Of a DNA stretch of 64,000 nt, positions 1 through 9,199 are shown piece after piece. Both the position numbers and the translations under genes were made by a program. A model generated the notes under the pieces. That model was not told where the DNA came from. It saw only the letters and a program-made list of their open reading frames with translations, and ran no database searches. The stretch comes from RZYX01 sp036654375 (lineage in GTDB: Bacteria; Bacillota; Clostridia; Oscillospirales; Acutalibacteraceae). Position 1 is the stretch's first letter; every line of letters begins with the position of its first letter. The DNA lies in assembly GCA_036654375.1 (NCBI GenBank), contig JAVVSD010000006.1, positions 33,386 through 97,385 on the forward strand, read 5' to 3'.

Positions 1-1
1 A

Positions 2-964
2 AAAGATGCCACAGGATTTGCACCAAACGGTAAAAACAATGCCTTTGTTGATATTAGCTTTTTGCTAAAGCAAGGCAGTACAGAAATAGGAACTTTTAAG
101 ATTAATGCTGGCGCAGATAAAGGCTTATGGGCTAAAGGAAGCGACAATCTTAATCCTCTGCTTACAAAAACCTCAGAGTATTCAATTGAGTGTACAGTGA
201 CTCCAAAAACAGCAGGAGTTGAGCAAGCAAAGAATTATGAAAAGAAGATTGCAAAAGTCGTTGTTCTGAAGCCTTATATTTCAACAAAAGATAAAAAGGC
301 TAACTATAATGACGAAATCAATCTTGACTCAAATGTTAGTGCAGAATGGAAGACCACTGAAATAACAGATGGCTTAGTTCCACTCGGAAGTACTCCAAAA
401 CTTTCATATGAGTTTGAGGATTCTGACGGTGCAGTCGCAACTCCAAAGGCCTACAAAGCTCTTAAAGACAGCAGAGTTAGAATCAAAGGAGTTACTGCAA
501 ATGGAACGGATTTAATGTCTATAACGACATTTAATCCAGCAACAAAAGATTTTACAATTGGCATAAATAAATTTAATCTTGTTATAAACAAAACAGTTGA
601 AGGAACAAAAAAGATTGATCAGGTATTTATTATTGCGGTAAAAGATTCACAGGGAAATGTTTTTAATGTCACAATCTTGCCATCTGACTTTAAAGACGGA
701 AGGACTGCAACAAAGAAAATGAACGGACTTTACTGCGGAATGGATTACAAGATTTCAGAGGATAAGAACTGGTCGTGGAGATATGCTCCCGAAATCTTAC
801 AGCCAACTATCAATGTTACTGAAGATGGAAAAACCGAAACGGTAAACATTAAGAATTCAAGAATAAATGATAAGTGGCTCTGTGGTGAGGCTGTTTCGAG
901 CAACGCCTTTATTGAAAAATACAACCCAATAGCAAATTTGTTTAACAATGATGTGGAGGGATAA
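2..964 (+). CDS. Surface protein C-terminal part (Cna-B/prealbumin-like), 5' truncated by window edge
   Basis: The frame is open from the first bases of the window, so this is the C-terminal 320 residues of a longer protein; the TTG at 62 is not the real start. The last ~130 residues (FNLVINKTVEG, then an NGLYCGMDY turn, WSWRY, and an NSRINDKWLCGEA tail) resemble the prealbumin-like or Cna-B-like beta domains at the end of clostridial secreted proteins encoded with SipW-type partners. No membrane anchor is visible at its C-terminus. Only 2 bases separate it from the next gene, a SipW-dependent protein, so the two are very probably co-transcribed. Role inferred: extracellular matrix or surface fibre component. 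Exact family uncertain. Confidence 0.6.
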   Translation, partial: KDATGFAPNGKNNAFVDISFLLKQGSTEIGTFKINAGADKGLWAKGSDNLNPLLTKTSEYSIECTVTPKTAGVEQAKNYEKKIAKVVVLKPYISTKDKKANYNDEINLDSNVSAEWKTTEITDGLVPLGSTPKLSYEFEDSDGAVATPKAYKALKDSRVRIKGVTANGTDLMSITTFNPATKDFTIGINKFNLVINKTVEGTKKIDQVFIIAVKDSQGNVFNVTILPSDFKDGRTATKKMNGLYCGMDYKISEDKNWSWRYAPEILQPTINVTEDGKTETVNIKNSRINDKWLCGEAVSSNAFIEKYNPIANLFNNDVEG

Positions 965-966
965 TT

Positions 967-1530
967 TTGAGTTTAATAAACAAGCTAAAACAAACAGGCA
1001 AGTTAAAGATGTATGCGCTCATTATATCTGCCATTTTAATTGTTACAGTTGCAATTGGCGGAACAATGGCATGGCTGTCTGACAGCCAGACAATCAACAA
1101 CAACTTTTCTGTTTCAAAGGTTAAGTGCGAAGTTAGACAGGATGTATCGGGAACATCAAGAGAAAATGTTGTTGTTGAAAACACAGGCGAAATAGACGGA
1201 TTTGTTCGTGCAGTAATTGTTCTTTCATGGGTTGATTCTGAAGGTAATACAGTTCCACAGCAAGTTAAGGACAGTGACTTCACGATGGACCTCAACAGCG
1301 TTGAGTGGTTCAAAGCTTCTGACGGATTTTATTACTACAGGAGTAAACTTGTTCCACAGGGCAAAACACATAACCTTATTAACAGCTTTACTGTAAATGA
1401 CACATCAGGCACAAGCACCTTAAAACTTGAGGTTGTTGCGTCTTCAATTCAGGCAAATCCGAAAACAGCAGTTGAGGAAGCTTGGAGTGCAGTGTTGGTT
1501 GATGCAAGCGGAAATTTAATAAATAAGTGA
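967..1530 (+). CDS. SipW-dependent-type secreted protein (TasA/camelysin-like)
   Basis: 187 residues from a TTG start. The N-terminus has a basic stretch (KLKQTGKLK), a hydrophobic helix at about 14-32, and the motif GGTMAWLSDSQTINNNF, which is the hallmark of signal peptides cut by SipW-type signal peptidases in the TasA/CalY (camelysin) family. The remainder is predicted beta-rich (VENTGEIDGFVRAVIVL, then WFKASDGFYYY), as in TasA-like fibre subunits. It lies in a tight operon with a Cna-B-like protein upstream and an anchored protein downstream. A SipW peptidase is not in the window and would be expected further upstream. Role inferred: extracellular fibre or matrix subunit. Confidence 0.75.
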   Translation: MSLINKLKQTGKLKMYALIISAILIVTVAIGGTMAWLSDSQTINNNFSVSKVKCEVRQDVSGTSRENVVVENTGEIDGFVRAVIVLSWVDSEGNTVPQQVKDSDFTMDLNSVEWFKASDGFYYYRSKLVPQGKTHNLINSFTVNDTSGTSTLKLEVVASSIQANPKTAVEEAWSAVLVDASGNLINK

Positions 1531-1538
1531 GGGCGGTA

Positions 1539-2306
1539 ATGATGAAGTATAGTAAAAAGATTAAATTCATACTAAGCGGTATCATGTGCGTTGCTCTTAT
1601 GATTTCGCTTTGTTTGACAGCATTTGCAAAGACAACTTCGGAAATAACATTTGGCAAAAACTTTGTGTTCAATCCAGGCACCAGTGACTTGTTTTCAAAC
1701 TACAAGAACTTGCTTCCTGGAGAGAGCAGGTCACAGCAGATAAAGATTAATAATTCAAGCTCTGACCCCGTAAAGTTTTATCTCAAGTTTTCTTCTGCAA
1801 AGCAGGATAAAAACCTTACACAGGCGGAAAAAGACTTGGTTATGGATTTGATTAACAACAAGATTAAAATAACGGTTAAAGATTTAAACGGAAAAGAAGT
1901 TTATAGTGGAAATCTTGGTGGAACAAACAACTTGACGCAAACTACGGGTGGTAAAACCGCTGAAACATTCTTCTTAGGAGATCTTTCAGCAAACACATCA
2001 AAAAGCTTCACAGCAGAGCTTGAGATGGACAGCTCGGTTGGCAATGAGTACCAAGGTCTTTCGGGCAATGTCACATGGATTTTCACAGCAGAACAGAACG
2101 GCAAATCAGAGGATATAATAATTAATGACAGCAATCCTCCTCTTGCGGGCCTTCCAAATGGTGGAAATGGAACTATTGGCGGATCAGGATTAATAAACAC
2201 AGGTGACCCAAACAGCATTGTGATGTGGAGTGTTATGCTTGTTGGAGCAGTTGGTACATTTGTATTTATTGAGCTTAAAAGAAGAAAATCCAAGAACGCA
2301 AGCTAA
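1539..2306 (+). CDS. Cell-wall-anchored secreted protein with INTGD-type sorting signal
   Basis: About 255 residues. The frame opens at GTG 1527, overlapping the previous gene, but GAGGGCGG lies just before ATG 1539 and ATG 1542, so one of these is the likelier start. There is a clear signal peptide (KKIKFILSGIMCVALMISLCLTAFA), a beta-rich middle, a Gly/Pro-rich linker, then LINTGD followed by a hydrophobic helix (MWSVMLVGAVGTFVFIELK) and a basic tail RRKSK. That is a sortase-substrate arrangement in which I-N-T-G-D replaces LPxTG. It is the third gene of the TasA-like operon and probably fastens that material to the wall. Which sortase handles it is unknown; only class B-like sortases are in this window. 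Confidence 0.65.
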   Translation: MMKYSKKIKFILSGIMCVALMISLCLTAFAKTTSEITFGKNFVFNPGTSDLFSNYKNLLPGESRSQQIKINNSSSDPVKFYLKFSSAKQDKNLTQAEKDLVMDLINNKIKITVKDLNGKEVYSGNLGGTNNLTQTTGGKTAETFFLGDLSANTSKSFTAELEMDSSVGNEYQGLSGNVTWIFTAEQNGKSEDIIINDSNPPLAGLPNGGNGTIGGSGLINTGDPNSIVMWSVMLVGAVGTFVFIELKRRKSKNAS

Positions 2307-2333
2307 AGTACTAAAATTTATTCTTAATAAAAA

Positions 2334-2387
2334 CATCCCTCTACTGTAGATGATTTAATTCTACAATAGAGGGATGCTTATTTTTAT
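2334..2387 (+). terminator. Rho-independent terminator of the surface-protein operon
   Basis: An inverted repeat of about 17 bp (CATCCCTCTACTGTAGA against TCTACAATAGAGGGATG, one mismatch) with a 9-base loop is followed by TTATTTTTATT. Confidence 0.85.
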
Positions 2388-2523
2388 TGTATGATTTTCA
2401 GGTTAAATGCAAGCACTGTTCCACAATACGAGGTGAATGTGTTACTGTTCATTTTTTGTTTTATGCAAAAGCAAGGGCGGGCTATTCGTTTATATCAAAA
2501 GGCTAACAAAAAATTAAAAATAT

Positions 2524-4164
2524 TTAATCTGTGTGATGTGCCTTTATAAAGGTTACATTTTCTCCAGATGGATAGAAGTAAAGCCCCTCAACATTTTTAC
2601 TGACGGCAACATAGCTGTCTTCAAAAATGGCAGGAAGAATAACTCCATTGTTAATCAGATAGCTTTCAGCGTCATTACAAAGGCTCAGCACTTTATCTTT
2701 GTCAGTAGCCTTCCTAATATTGGACAGCATAGTGTCATATGTGCTGGAAGAGTAGTTTGCAACATTTCCAAAGTTACCAGTTCCAAATCTGCTCAAAAAG
2801 TCAGATGCCAAAAATTCATTTGCGGTAATTGGAGCAAAAGCAACTTCATAGTTGCCAAGAGATACACGCTTGGCAAGGTCGGGCTTTTCCATTGTGACAA
2901 TAGAAACGGAGAACTCAATTCCAAACAACTTTTGCCACTGCTGAATCATCTTTTTAACTAAGCCCTCATGTTCCTTTGTGCAAAGCAAAGAAAGTGAAAC
3001 AGATGTGCTTTTTCCGCTTTGAAGGTATTTGTTCCAATATGCAGATGAAATTTGCTCGTTAAAATTTGTTGGAGTAATCTTGCTCGAATTTGCACGATAT
3101 GATGACCCAGGAACAAGAACACAGGACGAAGGAACAATGCCTGTGGCAACATCGCCAATGTCCGAGCCAAAAATTGAGCTGTCCGTTGCGTGGCCAAGTG
3201 CAAGTCTTAAATTGGTATCGCTGAGCGTTGTACTTGTGTTGTTAAAGCAAAGCGACCACACAGTGTTCTTATATTTTGTGGTGCTAACTTGTATTCCGGC
3301 CGGCAAAGAGGAATTGTCAGACTTTGAAATCGGTGCAGCATCATAGCTTTCTGCTGTTAGCTTAGTTATATAGCTTGCAGGGTCAGTATTAACAAAAAGT
3401 CTAACGCTTGTTGGCAACACTTTATTTTCACCTGAATAGTCCTCATTTGCATTGAGAAAAAGCGTTGAGTCCTTTTCCCAATTGCTGAGGTAAAAAGGTC
3501 CATTGCAGAGAATTAGCAAAGAGGAAAGACCGTATCTACCGGATGTCTTGCTAAAGAACTCTTCATTGCAGGGCATTGCGACAGGTGTCGCAAGGACACT
3601 TAAAAAGTTAATAGAGGCGTAATCCAGCTTGATTTCAAGGGTGTTATCGTCTAATGCCATTATTCCAAGCTTGTCCGAAGAGAGTTTTCCCAAATTGACA
3701 GCTTGCGCATTTTTAATTGGAAAAAGGCTATCTGCATTCGGAGCCTGTGTCTGTGGGTCAATAGCTCGTTTTATTCCAAATACAAAGTCGTGTGCAGTAA
3801 CTTTTGTATCAAAACTTTTTTCATAATTTTTACCGAGTAAGTCCGCCAGCTTCTTTTCTGGCAAAAACCATTTTGCATCAGAACGCAATTTAAAGGTGTA
3901 GGTGAGAGAGTCGGCAGAAATTTTCCAGCTTTTTGCAACGCCGGGAATAATTTTACCGCCTTCGCCAATCCTTACAAGACCTTCAAAACAGTTGTTGATT
4001 AAAATGTTTGCAGAGTTGCCAACAGCAATCTGCGGGTCAAGGCAAACAGGGTCACTGTCCAGAGGGTAACGGATAACATCCGAAGAGATTTTTCCTTTAC
4101 AGGAACAAAGCAAAGAACAAATAGTTGCAATACATAGGGCAAGAGCGATAATCCTCTTTTTCAA
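2524..4164 (-). CDS. Family 5 extracellular solute-binding lipoprotein (oligopeptide-binding, OppA-like)
   Basis: About 546 residues. It has a lipoprotein signal (LALCIATICSLLCSC, lipobox Cys near residue 19) and the SBP family 5 fold seen in peptide and nickel importers: YPLDSDPVCLDPQIA near the N-terminus, NNCFEGLVRIGEGGKIIPGVAKSW, and the YTFKLR segment of domain I. The frame extends to GTG 4173, but GGAGG sits only 1 base from that codon and 10 bases from TTG 4164, so TTG is preferred. No ABC permease or ATPase gene lies on either side, so it is an orphan binding protein, either serving a distant importer or acting as a peptide sensor. The next gene upstream, rmuC, is divergent. Confidence 0.85.
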   Translation of the reverse strand: MKKRIIALALCIATICSLLCSCKGKISSDVIRYPLDSDPVCLDPQIAVGNSANILINNCFEGLVRIGEGGKIIPGVAKSWKISADSLTYTFKLRSDAKWFLPEKKLADLLGKNYEKSFDTKVTAHDFVFGIKRAIDPQTQAPNADSLFPIKNAQAVNLGKLSSDKLGIMALDDNTLEIKLDYASINFLSVLATPVAMPCNEEFFSKTSGRYGLSSLLILCNGPFYLSNWEKDSTLFLNANEDYSGENKVLPTSVRLFVNTDPASYITKLTAESYDAAPISKSDNSSLPAGIQVSTTKYKNTVWSLCFNNTSTTLSDTNLRLALGHATDSSIFGSDIGDVATGIVPSSCVLVPGSSYRANSSKITPTNFNEQISSAYWNKYLQSGKSTSVSLSLLCTKEHEGLVKKMIQQWQKLFGIEFSVSIVTMEKPDLAKRVSLGNYEVAFAPITANEFLASDFLSRFGTGNFGNVANYSSSTYDTMLSNIRKATDKDKVLSLCNDAESYLINNGVILPAIFEDSYVAVSKNVEGLYFYPSGENVTFIKAHHTD

Positions 4165-4330
4165 AAAATCCACACCTCCAACAAAAATCGACCTAAAACT
4201 GTCTATATTATATCACACCTTTTATGGTTTTAAATATAGATAATTTGAAAATTTTTAACGCTTAGCTATAGAATATTACAACCAAATTATGTTATACTTT
4301 TAAATATATAACCGAATGGAGAATTTTTAA

Positions 4331-5653
4331 ATGAATTACATATTACTGGCACTTGTAGCCATCAGTGTTATTTTAAATATAATTGCAATATTTATGCTTG
4401 TTTTGGCAAAAAAGTCGGACTCGGCACAGCAGATACAAGCATTAAAGCAAAGCCTTGATGAACATTCACGCCATATGGGAGATGAATTTCAACGCTCAAG
4501 GTTGGATACGGTTGCATATCAAAAGGACATGAGAGAAGAAACCTCAAAAAGCCTTAACGAAATGTCACAGAAGCTTTCAGAAATGACAAAGGCAAACTAT
4601 GAGCAACAGATAAACCTTGTAGAAAAAATCTCTCGCTCACTTTCTGATATAAGAGAAATGAATATTGAGCAAAATGAAAAGCAAAGTAAGACTGTTGAGC
4701 AAGCCATTTCAAAAATGCAGGACAGCAACGAGAAAAAGCTTGATGAGATGAGGCAAACTGTTGATGAAAAGCTGACGGCAACGCTTACAACAAGGCTTGA
4801 AAGCTCGTTTAAAACAGTTTCACAACAGCTTGAAAATGTTTATAAATCACTTGGGGAGATGAAAGAACTTTCCACAGGTGTAACAGATAATGTCACAGCT
4901 CTTAATCGAGTGCTTACAAATGTTAAGGCAAGAGGCACATGGGCTGAAATTCAGCTTGAGGGTATACTTGACCAGACTATACCGTCAATGTATGAAAAGA
5001 ATGTGGCAACAAGAGAAGGCTCACAAAAGCGTGTTGAATTTGCGGTAAAAATTCCGTCAAGCGACGATGCAACAAAAATCACATATCTTCCTATTGACTC
5101 AAAATTTCCAATGGAGGACTATGTAAGGCTTTGTGATGCGGCAGACAGAGCAGATGCTGACGCACTTGCAAAGGCAAGAAAAGCACTTGAAGACAGAATA
5201 AAGGCAGAGGCAAAGTCCGTTGCGGAATATATTAACGAGCCAGCCACAACACCGTTTGCAATAATGTACCTTGCAACAGAAGGGCTTTATGCGGAAATAG
5301 CATCGTCAAGAACTGGGCTGCCAGAAAGGCTTCAAAGTGAATTTAATGTTATGATAGCTGGGCCAACAACAATAACGGCATTGCTTAATTCGCTTTCAAT
5401 GGGATTTAGGTCAATTGCAATAAATGAAAAGGCAAACGAAGTAAGACAGCTTCTCGCTGTTGCAAAAGCGCAGTACGAAACCTTTGGAGTTGTGCTTGAA
5501 AAGGCAAGAAGAAAGATTGACGAAGCTGGAAAAACTCTGGACGAGGCACAGCACAGGAACACGATTATCAGAAAGAAGCTTCGTAATGTTGAAGATATTG
5601 GCGAAGCACAGGCAAATATTATGCTTGAGTCTGAGTCGGACGCCGAGGAATAA
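4331..5653 (+). CDS. rmuC: DNA recombination protein RmuC homologue
   Basis: 440 residues. An N-terminal membrane helix (residues 3-26) is followed by a long coiled coil rich in Q, E, K and S (about 30-175) and then the conserved RmuC domain: GTWAEIQLEGILDQ, KRVEFAVKIP, YLPIDSKFPMEDY, and PFAIMYLATEGLYAEI. RmuC limits DNA inversions at repeats in E. coli and is thought to act with a nuclease-like core; the membrane anchor and coiled coil are typical of the family. AATGGAG lies 10 bases before the ATG. It stands alone between a divergent lipoprotein gene and the esterase/GH3 pair. Confidence 0.92.
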   Translation: MNYILLALVAISVILNIIAIFMLVLAKKSDSAQQIQALKQSLDEHSRHMGDEFQRSRLDTVAYQKDMREETSKSLNEMSQKLSEMTKANYEQQINLVEKISRSLSDIREMNIEQNEKQSKTVEQAISKMQDSNEKKLDEMRQTVDEKLTATLTTRLESSFKTVSQQLENVYKSLGEMKELSTGVTDNVTALNRVLTNVKARGTWAEIQLEGILDQTIPSMYEKNVATREGSQKRVEFAVKIPSSDDATKITYLPIDSKFPMEDYVRLCDAADRADADALAKARKALEDRIKAEAKSVAEYINEPATTPFAIMYLATEGLYAEIASSRTGLPERLQSEFNVMIAGPTTITALLNSLSMGFRSIAINEKANEVRQLLAVAKAQYETFGVVLEKARRKIDEAGKTLDEAQHRNTIIRKKLRNVEDIGEAQANIMLESESDAEE

Positions 5654-5713
5654 CGATTGAAATACATACAAAAAAGTGTATAATAACAATAGGCATTTTC
5701 AGGGGTGATTATT

Positions 5714-6601
5714 GTGGTAACTGATCTGCAGGAAGCGAAACAAAAAAGAGAGGCATGGAACACGATGCTGTCAAAGTATGAACGGCAATTTATCTGGGAC
5801 GATAGTGTTCCCGATTTTGACGATAATATCGAACAGAAAAAGCCTTCAATAACCTTTTTTAAAGCAAAAAACGCGAGTCCAAAGCATGGCTGCGTTTTGA
5901 TTATTCCAGGCGGATGTTATCTTTATAAGTCAACGAACGAGAGCGTAAATGTTGCACAAAAGATTAATTCAGCAGGAATAGATGCCGCGATTCTTGACTA
6001 TAGAACAGTGCCATATGAACGCAGCGTGATTTTAAAAGACGCAAAAAGAGCAATGAGATATTTAAGATATAATTCCAAATCCATGGGATTTTGCGAGGAT
6101 AAAATAGCAATAATGGGATTTTCGGCTGGCGGTAATCTTGCAATGCTTTGTGCCATTAGTGCAGACAGCGGAAACAAGGATTCAGATGATGAGGTCGAGC
6201 GTGTTTCAAGTACTCCGAACGCACTTTTGCTTTGCTATCCAGCTGTTAATCTTGTGGACAGGTATCAAGAGAAGGACTGCTTTAGCCTTTTATCATATTT
6301 TGATATTGTAATAGATAAGGAGCCTAAGCTTTTTCCGCCAACATTTATCTGGAACTCAATGGAAGACGAAATCATAAATTATCGTGCATCAATGGAGCTT
6401 GCAACAAGGCTTAATAAAATGAATGTTCCTGTTGAACTGCACCTCTTTCCATATGGAGGACACGGTCAAAGTCTTGCATTTGACAAAAAAGGCGAGGTAA
6501 ACCCTGGCGACAACAAGCTCACATCTTGCTGGAGCGACCTTTGTATCAGATGGCTTAGTTTTTACGGTTTTAACTTTAAGGAGGAACAGTATGAAATATA
6601 A
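5714..6601 (+). CDS. Alpha/beta hydrolase (carbohydrate esterase-like)
   Basis: About 295 residues. AGGGGTGA fits GTG 5714 better than the in-frame GTG at 5705. The alpha/beta-hydrolase features are visible in order: the oxyanion-loop strand CVLIIPGGCYLY, the nucleophile elbow GFSAGGNL (Gly-Phe-Ser-Ala-Gly), a late acidic segment (NSMEDEIINY), and GGHGQS with the catalytic His. This pattern resembles acetyl-xylan esterase or BD-FAE-like enzymes. It overlaps the GH3 beta-glucosidase start by 11 bases, so the two are translationally coupled, and a role in deacylating plant oligosaccharides before glycoside cleavage is inferred. No signal peptide, so probably cytoplasmic. Confidence 0.82.
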   Translation: MVTDLQEAKQKREAWNTMLSKYERQFIWDDSVPDFDDNIEQKKPSITFFKAKNASPKHGCVLIIPGGCYLYKSTNESVNVAQKINSAGIDAAILDYRTVPYERSVILKDAKRAMRYLRYNSKSMGFCEDKIAIMGFSAGGNLAMLCAISADSGNKDSDDEVERVSSTPNALLLCYPAVNLVDRYQEKDCFSLLSYFDIVIDKEPKLFPPTFIWNSMEDEIINYRASMELATRLNKMNVPVELHLFPYGGHGQSLAFDKKGEVNPGDNKLTSCWSDLCIRWLSFYGFNFKEEQYEI

Positions 6602-9056
6602 CAAATGGATATCAAGGCTCACCATAAGAGAAAGGGCACAGATGCTAACTGGCAAGGATTTTTGGCATCTCAATGGGATAAAGAGTCTTGGACTCCCTTC
6701 AATAATGCTCACAGATGGGCCTCATGGGCTGCGCAAGAGCAAAAAAGATGGAAACCACGGCTCGTATACAGTGAAGTCAACCTGCTTCCCAACAGCCTCT
6801 GCACTTGCCTGTACATGGGACAAGGGGCTTATGAGAGAAATCGGAAATGCACTCGGTGAGGAGTGTGTTCAGGAAAAGGTGTCGATTCTTCTGGGGCCTG
6901 GAATTAATATTAAAAGGTCACCGCTTTGCGGAAGGAACTTTGAGTATTTTTCAGAAGACCCAGTGGTTGCAGGCGAGCTTGGAGCAGAGTTTATAAACGG
7001 AGTCCAGGAAAAAAATGTTGGTGCGTGTATTAAGCACTTTGCAGCAAACAGCACAGAAACACGCCGCTTCAAATGCAATGCAATAGTTGACGAAAGAGCG
7101 TTGAGGGAGATTTATCTTCGTGGCTTTGAAATAGCAGTAAAGAAATCACAGCCATGGGCAGTTATGAGTGCATATAATAAGATTAACGGAATATATTGCA
7201 CAGAGAACGATTACCTGCAAAATCAGATACTCAGGAAAGAATGGGGATTTGGAGGAGCAGTTATAAGCGACTGGATGGCAACAGACGACAGGGTAAAGGC
7301 ACTCAATGCAGGGCTTGACATCGAAATGCCATCAACAGGCTACTATAATGTAAACAAAATTGCACAGGCATACAGGGACAATGTTGTCACACCTGAAACG
7401 CTCAATACAAGCGTTAATAGGGTTCTTGATATAATCAACAAATCAGAGCATAACCTTATTCAGTCAAATCACTTTGTTTATAATCAGCAACAACACCATA
7501 TACTTGCAGAAAAAGCAGCAGAAAAATCAATAGTACTGCTTAAAAATGAGGATGGAATTCTTCCTCTTGTGAGCGGACAAAAGGTTGCAATTATCGGCAG
7601 CCTTGCAAAAGAGCCGATTTATCAAGGATATGGCAGCTCAAAAATCAATGCCTTTAAAGTGGAAAAGCCATACGACCATCTGCAAGCTGCTTTCCCAGAT
7701 GCTGTTTTTGCTAAGGGATATGAAAAGAATGCAAATGACCCTGATTTTGTACTCTTAGAGCAGGCAAAAAGAGCGGCGTCGTCTTGCGATGTTGTTGTTA
7801 TCTTTGTTGGAGCTTGCGACAGTGATGTATGTGAGGGCTTTGACAGAGTGGATATGCGACTTCCAAAAGCACAGACAGAGGTTATAAAGACGGTTTGCAA
7901 TGTCAATCGAAATGTTATCGTTGTTGCCACAGGTGGCTCATGCGTTGAAATGCCATGGCACAACAGCGTAAAGGCAATCATTTATACATACCTGCTTGGA
8001 GAAGGCGGAGGAAAAGCCGTTTCAAATATTCTATGTGGCAAGGCATCTCCAAGTGGAAAGCTTGCAGAAAGCTTCCCTTTCTCAATAAATGACACCCCGG
8101 CAAAGGATTATTATGCTCCAGCTGATGACAATCTTCTTGAATACAGAGAGAGCATACTTGTTGGATACAGATATTATGAAAAGGCAAAGGTTCCAGTCTT
8201 ATTCCCATTTGGACATGGACTTTCATACACAAAGTTCAACTACACAGGAATGGATGTCAGCGCAGGAAGTATCACAGAAAACGACACAATTGATATCTCC
8301 GTTGAAGTTGAAAATGCAGGAAACTATGATGGAGAAGAGATTGTTCAACTCTATGTTTCAAAAGAAGACACAAGAGTATTTAGACCAGAAAAAGAACTAA
8401 AGGCGTTCGAGCGTGTTGAGTTAAAAGCAGGGGAAAAGAAAAATGTTGAGTTCGCCCTTGACCGCAAGGCATTTGAATATTTCAGCTCAAGATATGGCGA
8501 ATGGTGTCTTGAATCAGGAAAGTACACCATCCTTGTTGGCTCGTCAAGTGTCGACTTGCGTTTGGCAGTGGAAATTGATGTGAACTCATCTAATAAACTT
8601 GTAACAGAAATAACATATTCCGAGTGTTCGCCTTCATATTTTACGGCAAGTGTCAAGCAGGCAACAGATGGCGAGTTTGAAGCACTCCTCGGGTGCAAGA
8701 TTGAGGAATTCAGACCGGAAATGGAAACAAGTAGGCTGACAAAGGACTGCACTCTTGCAGACGCAATGTGTACACCAGTTGGAGTAAGCATAGAAAAAAT
8801 GGTAAGGTCAAATATTGAAAGGCTTCTTGAAGGTGATGAGATAAGCCAAAAGATGGCATATGACTCCATCATGTACAACTCTCCGATAAAGAGATTTACA
8901 GCGGTGAGCAGTGGAATGATAAGCGAAGAGATGATAGATGGATTTGTTCATTTGCTTAACAGTGGGGACAAAAAGCAAAGTTCAGCAATTATTCTTAAAG
9001 GTATAAGTGGCACAATAAAGAGCTTAATACCAAAGATGCTTGAAGGTATGCAATAA
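6591..9056 (+). CDS. Glycoside hydrolase family 3 beta-glucosidase
   Basis: 821 residues with AAGGAGG before the ATG. The GH3 N-terminal barrel shows LTDGPHGLR, GPGINIKRSPLCGRNFEYFSEDP and KHFAANSTE; the nucleophile is Asp227 in VISDW. The GH3 C-terminal domain (VLLKNEDGILPL, GEGGGKAVSNILCGKASPSGKL) and an Fn3-like domain (YSGKYTILVG-type end, EIVQLYVSKEDTRVFRPEKELKAFERV) follow. A further ~150 residues after the Fn3-like part belong to the longer beta-glucosidase subgroup. No signal peptide, so it probably acts on imported oligosaccharides in the cytoplasm, coupled to the esterase upstream. The precise substrate cannot be read from the sequence. Confidence 0.93.
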   Translation: MKYNKWISRLTIRERAQMLTGKDFWHLNGIKSLGLPSIMLTDGPHGLRKSKKDGNHGSYTVKSTCFPTASALACTWDKGLMREIGNALGEECVQEKVSILLGPGINIKRSPLCGRNFEYFSEDPVVAGELGAEFINGVQEKNVGACIKHFAANSTETRRFKCNAIVDERALREIYLRGFEIAVKKSQPWAVMSAYNKINGIYCTENDYLQNQILRKEWGFGGAVISDWMATDDRVKALNAGLDIEMPSTGYYNVNKIAQAYRDNVVTPETLNTSVNRVLDIINKSEHNLIQSNHFVYNQQQHHILAEKAAEKSIVLLKNEDGILPLVSGQKVAIIGSLAKEPIYQGYGSSKINAFKVEKPYDHLQAAFPDAVFAKGYEKNANDPDFVLLEQAKRAASSCDVVVIFVGACDSDVCEGFDRVDMRLPKAQTEVIKTVCNVNRNVIVVATGGSCVEMPWHNSVKAIIYTYLLGEGGGKAVSNILCGKASPSGKLAESFPFSINDTPAKDYYAPADDNLLEYRESILVGYRYYEKAKVPVLFPFGHGLSYTKFNYTGMDVSAGSITENDTIDISVEVENAGNYDGEEIVQLYVSKEDTRVFRPEKELKAFERVELKAGEKKNVEFALDRKAFEYFSSRYGEWCLESGKYTILVGSSSVDLRLAVEIDVNSSNKLVTEITYSECSPSYFTASVKQATDGEFEALLGCKIEEFRPEMETSRLTKDCTLADAMCTPVGVSIEKMVRSNIERLLEGDEISQKMAYDSIMYNSPIKRFTAVSSGMISEEMIDGFVHLLNSGDKKQSSAIILKGISGTIKSLIPKMLEGMQ

Positions 9057-9090
9057 TATTTAGTTCCAAAATAGCGGTATTTATAATAAT

Positions 9091-9137
9091 AAAAAAATCA
9101 AGAGCGAAAAGATTAATTCTCGCTCTTGATTTTTTTG
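9091..9137. terminator. Bidirectional terminator after the beta-glucosidase gene
   Basis: ATCAAGAGCG and CGCTCTTGAT form a 10-bp stem flanked by A7 upstream and T7 downstream, so it works in both directions. Confidence 0.85.
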
Positions 9138-9159
9138 AATATAAAATGGTCAAATATAA

Positions 9160-9187
9160 AAACAGCACCGTCAAAAAACGGTGCTGA
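9160..9187 (-). terminator. Terminator of the DUF362 gene
   Basis: On the minus strand CAGCACCG, a short T-rich loop and CGGTGCTG are followed by TTTTTATATTTG. Confidence 0.8.
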
Positions 9188-9199
9188 AATTGATTATAA

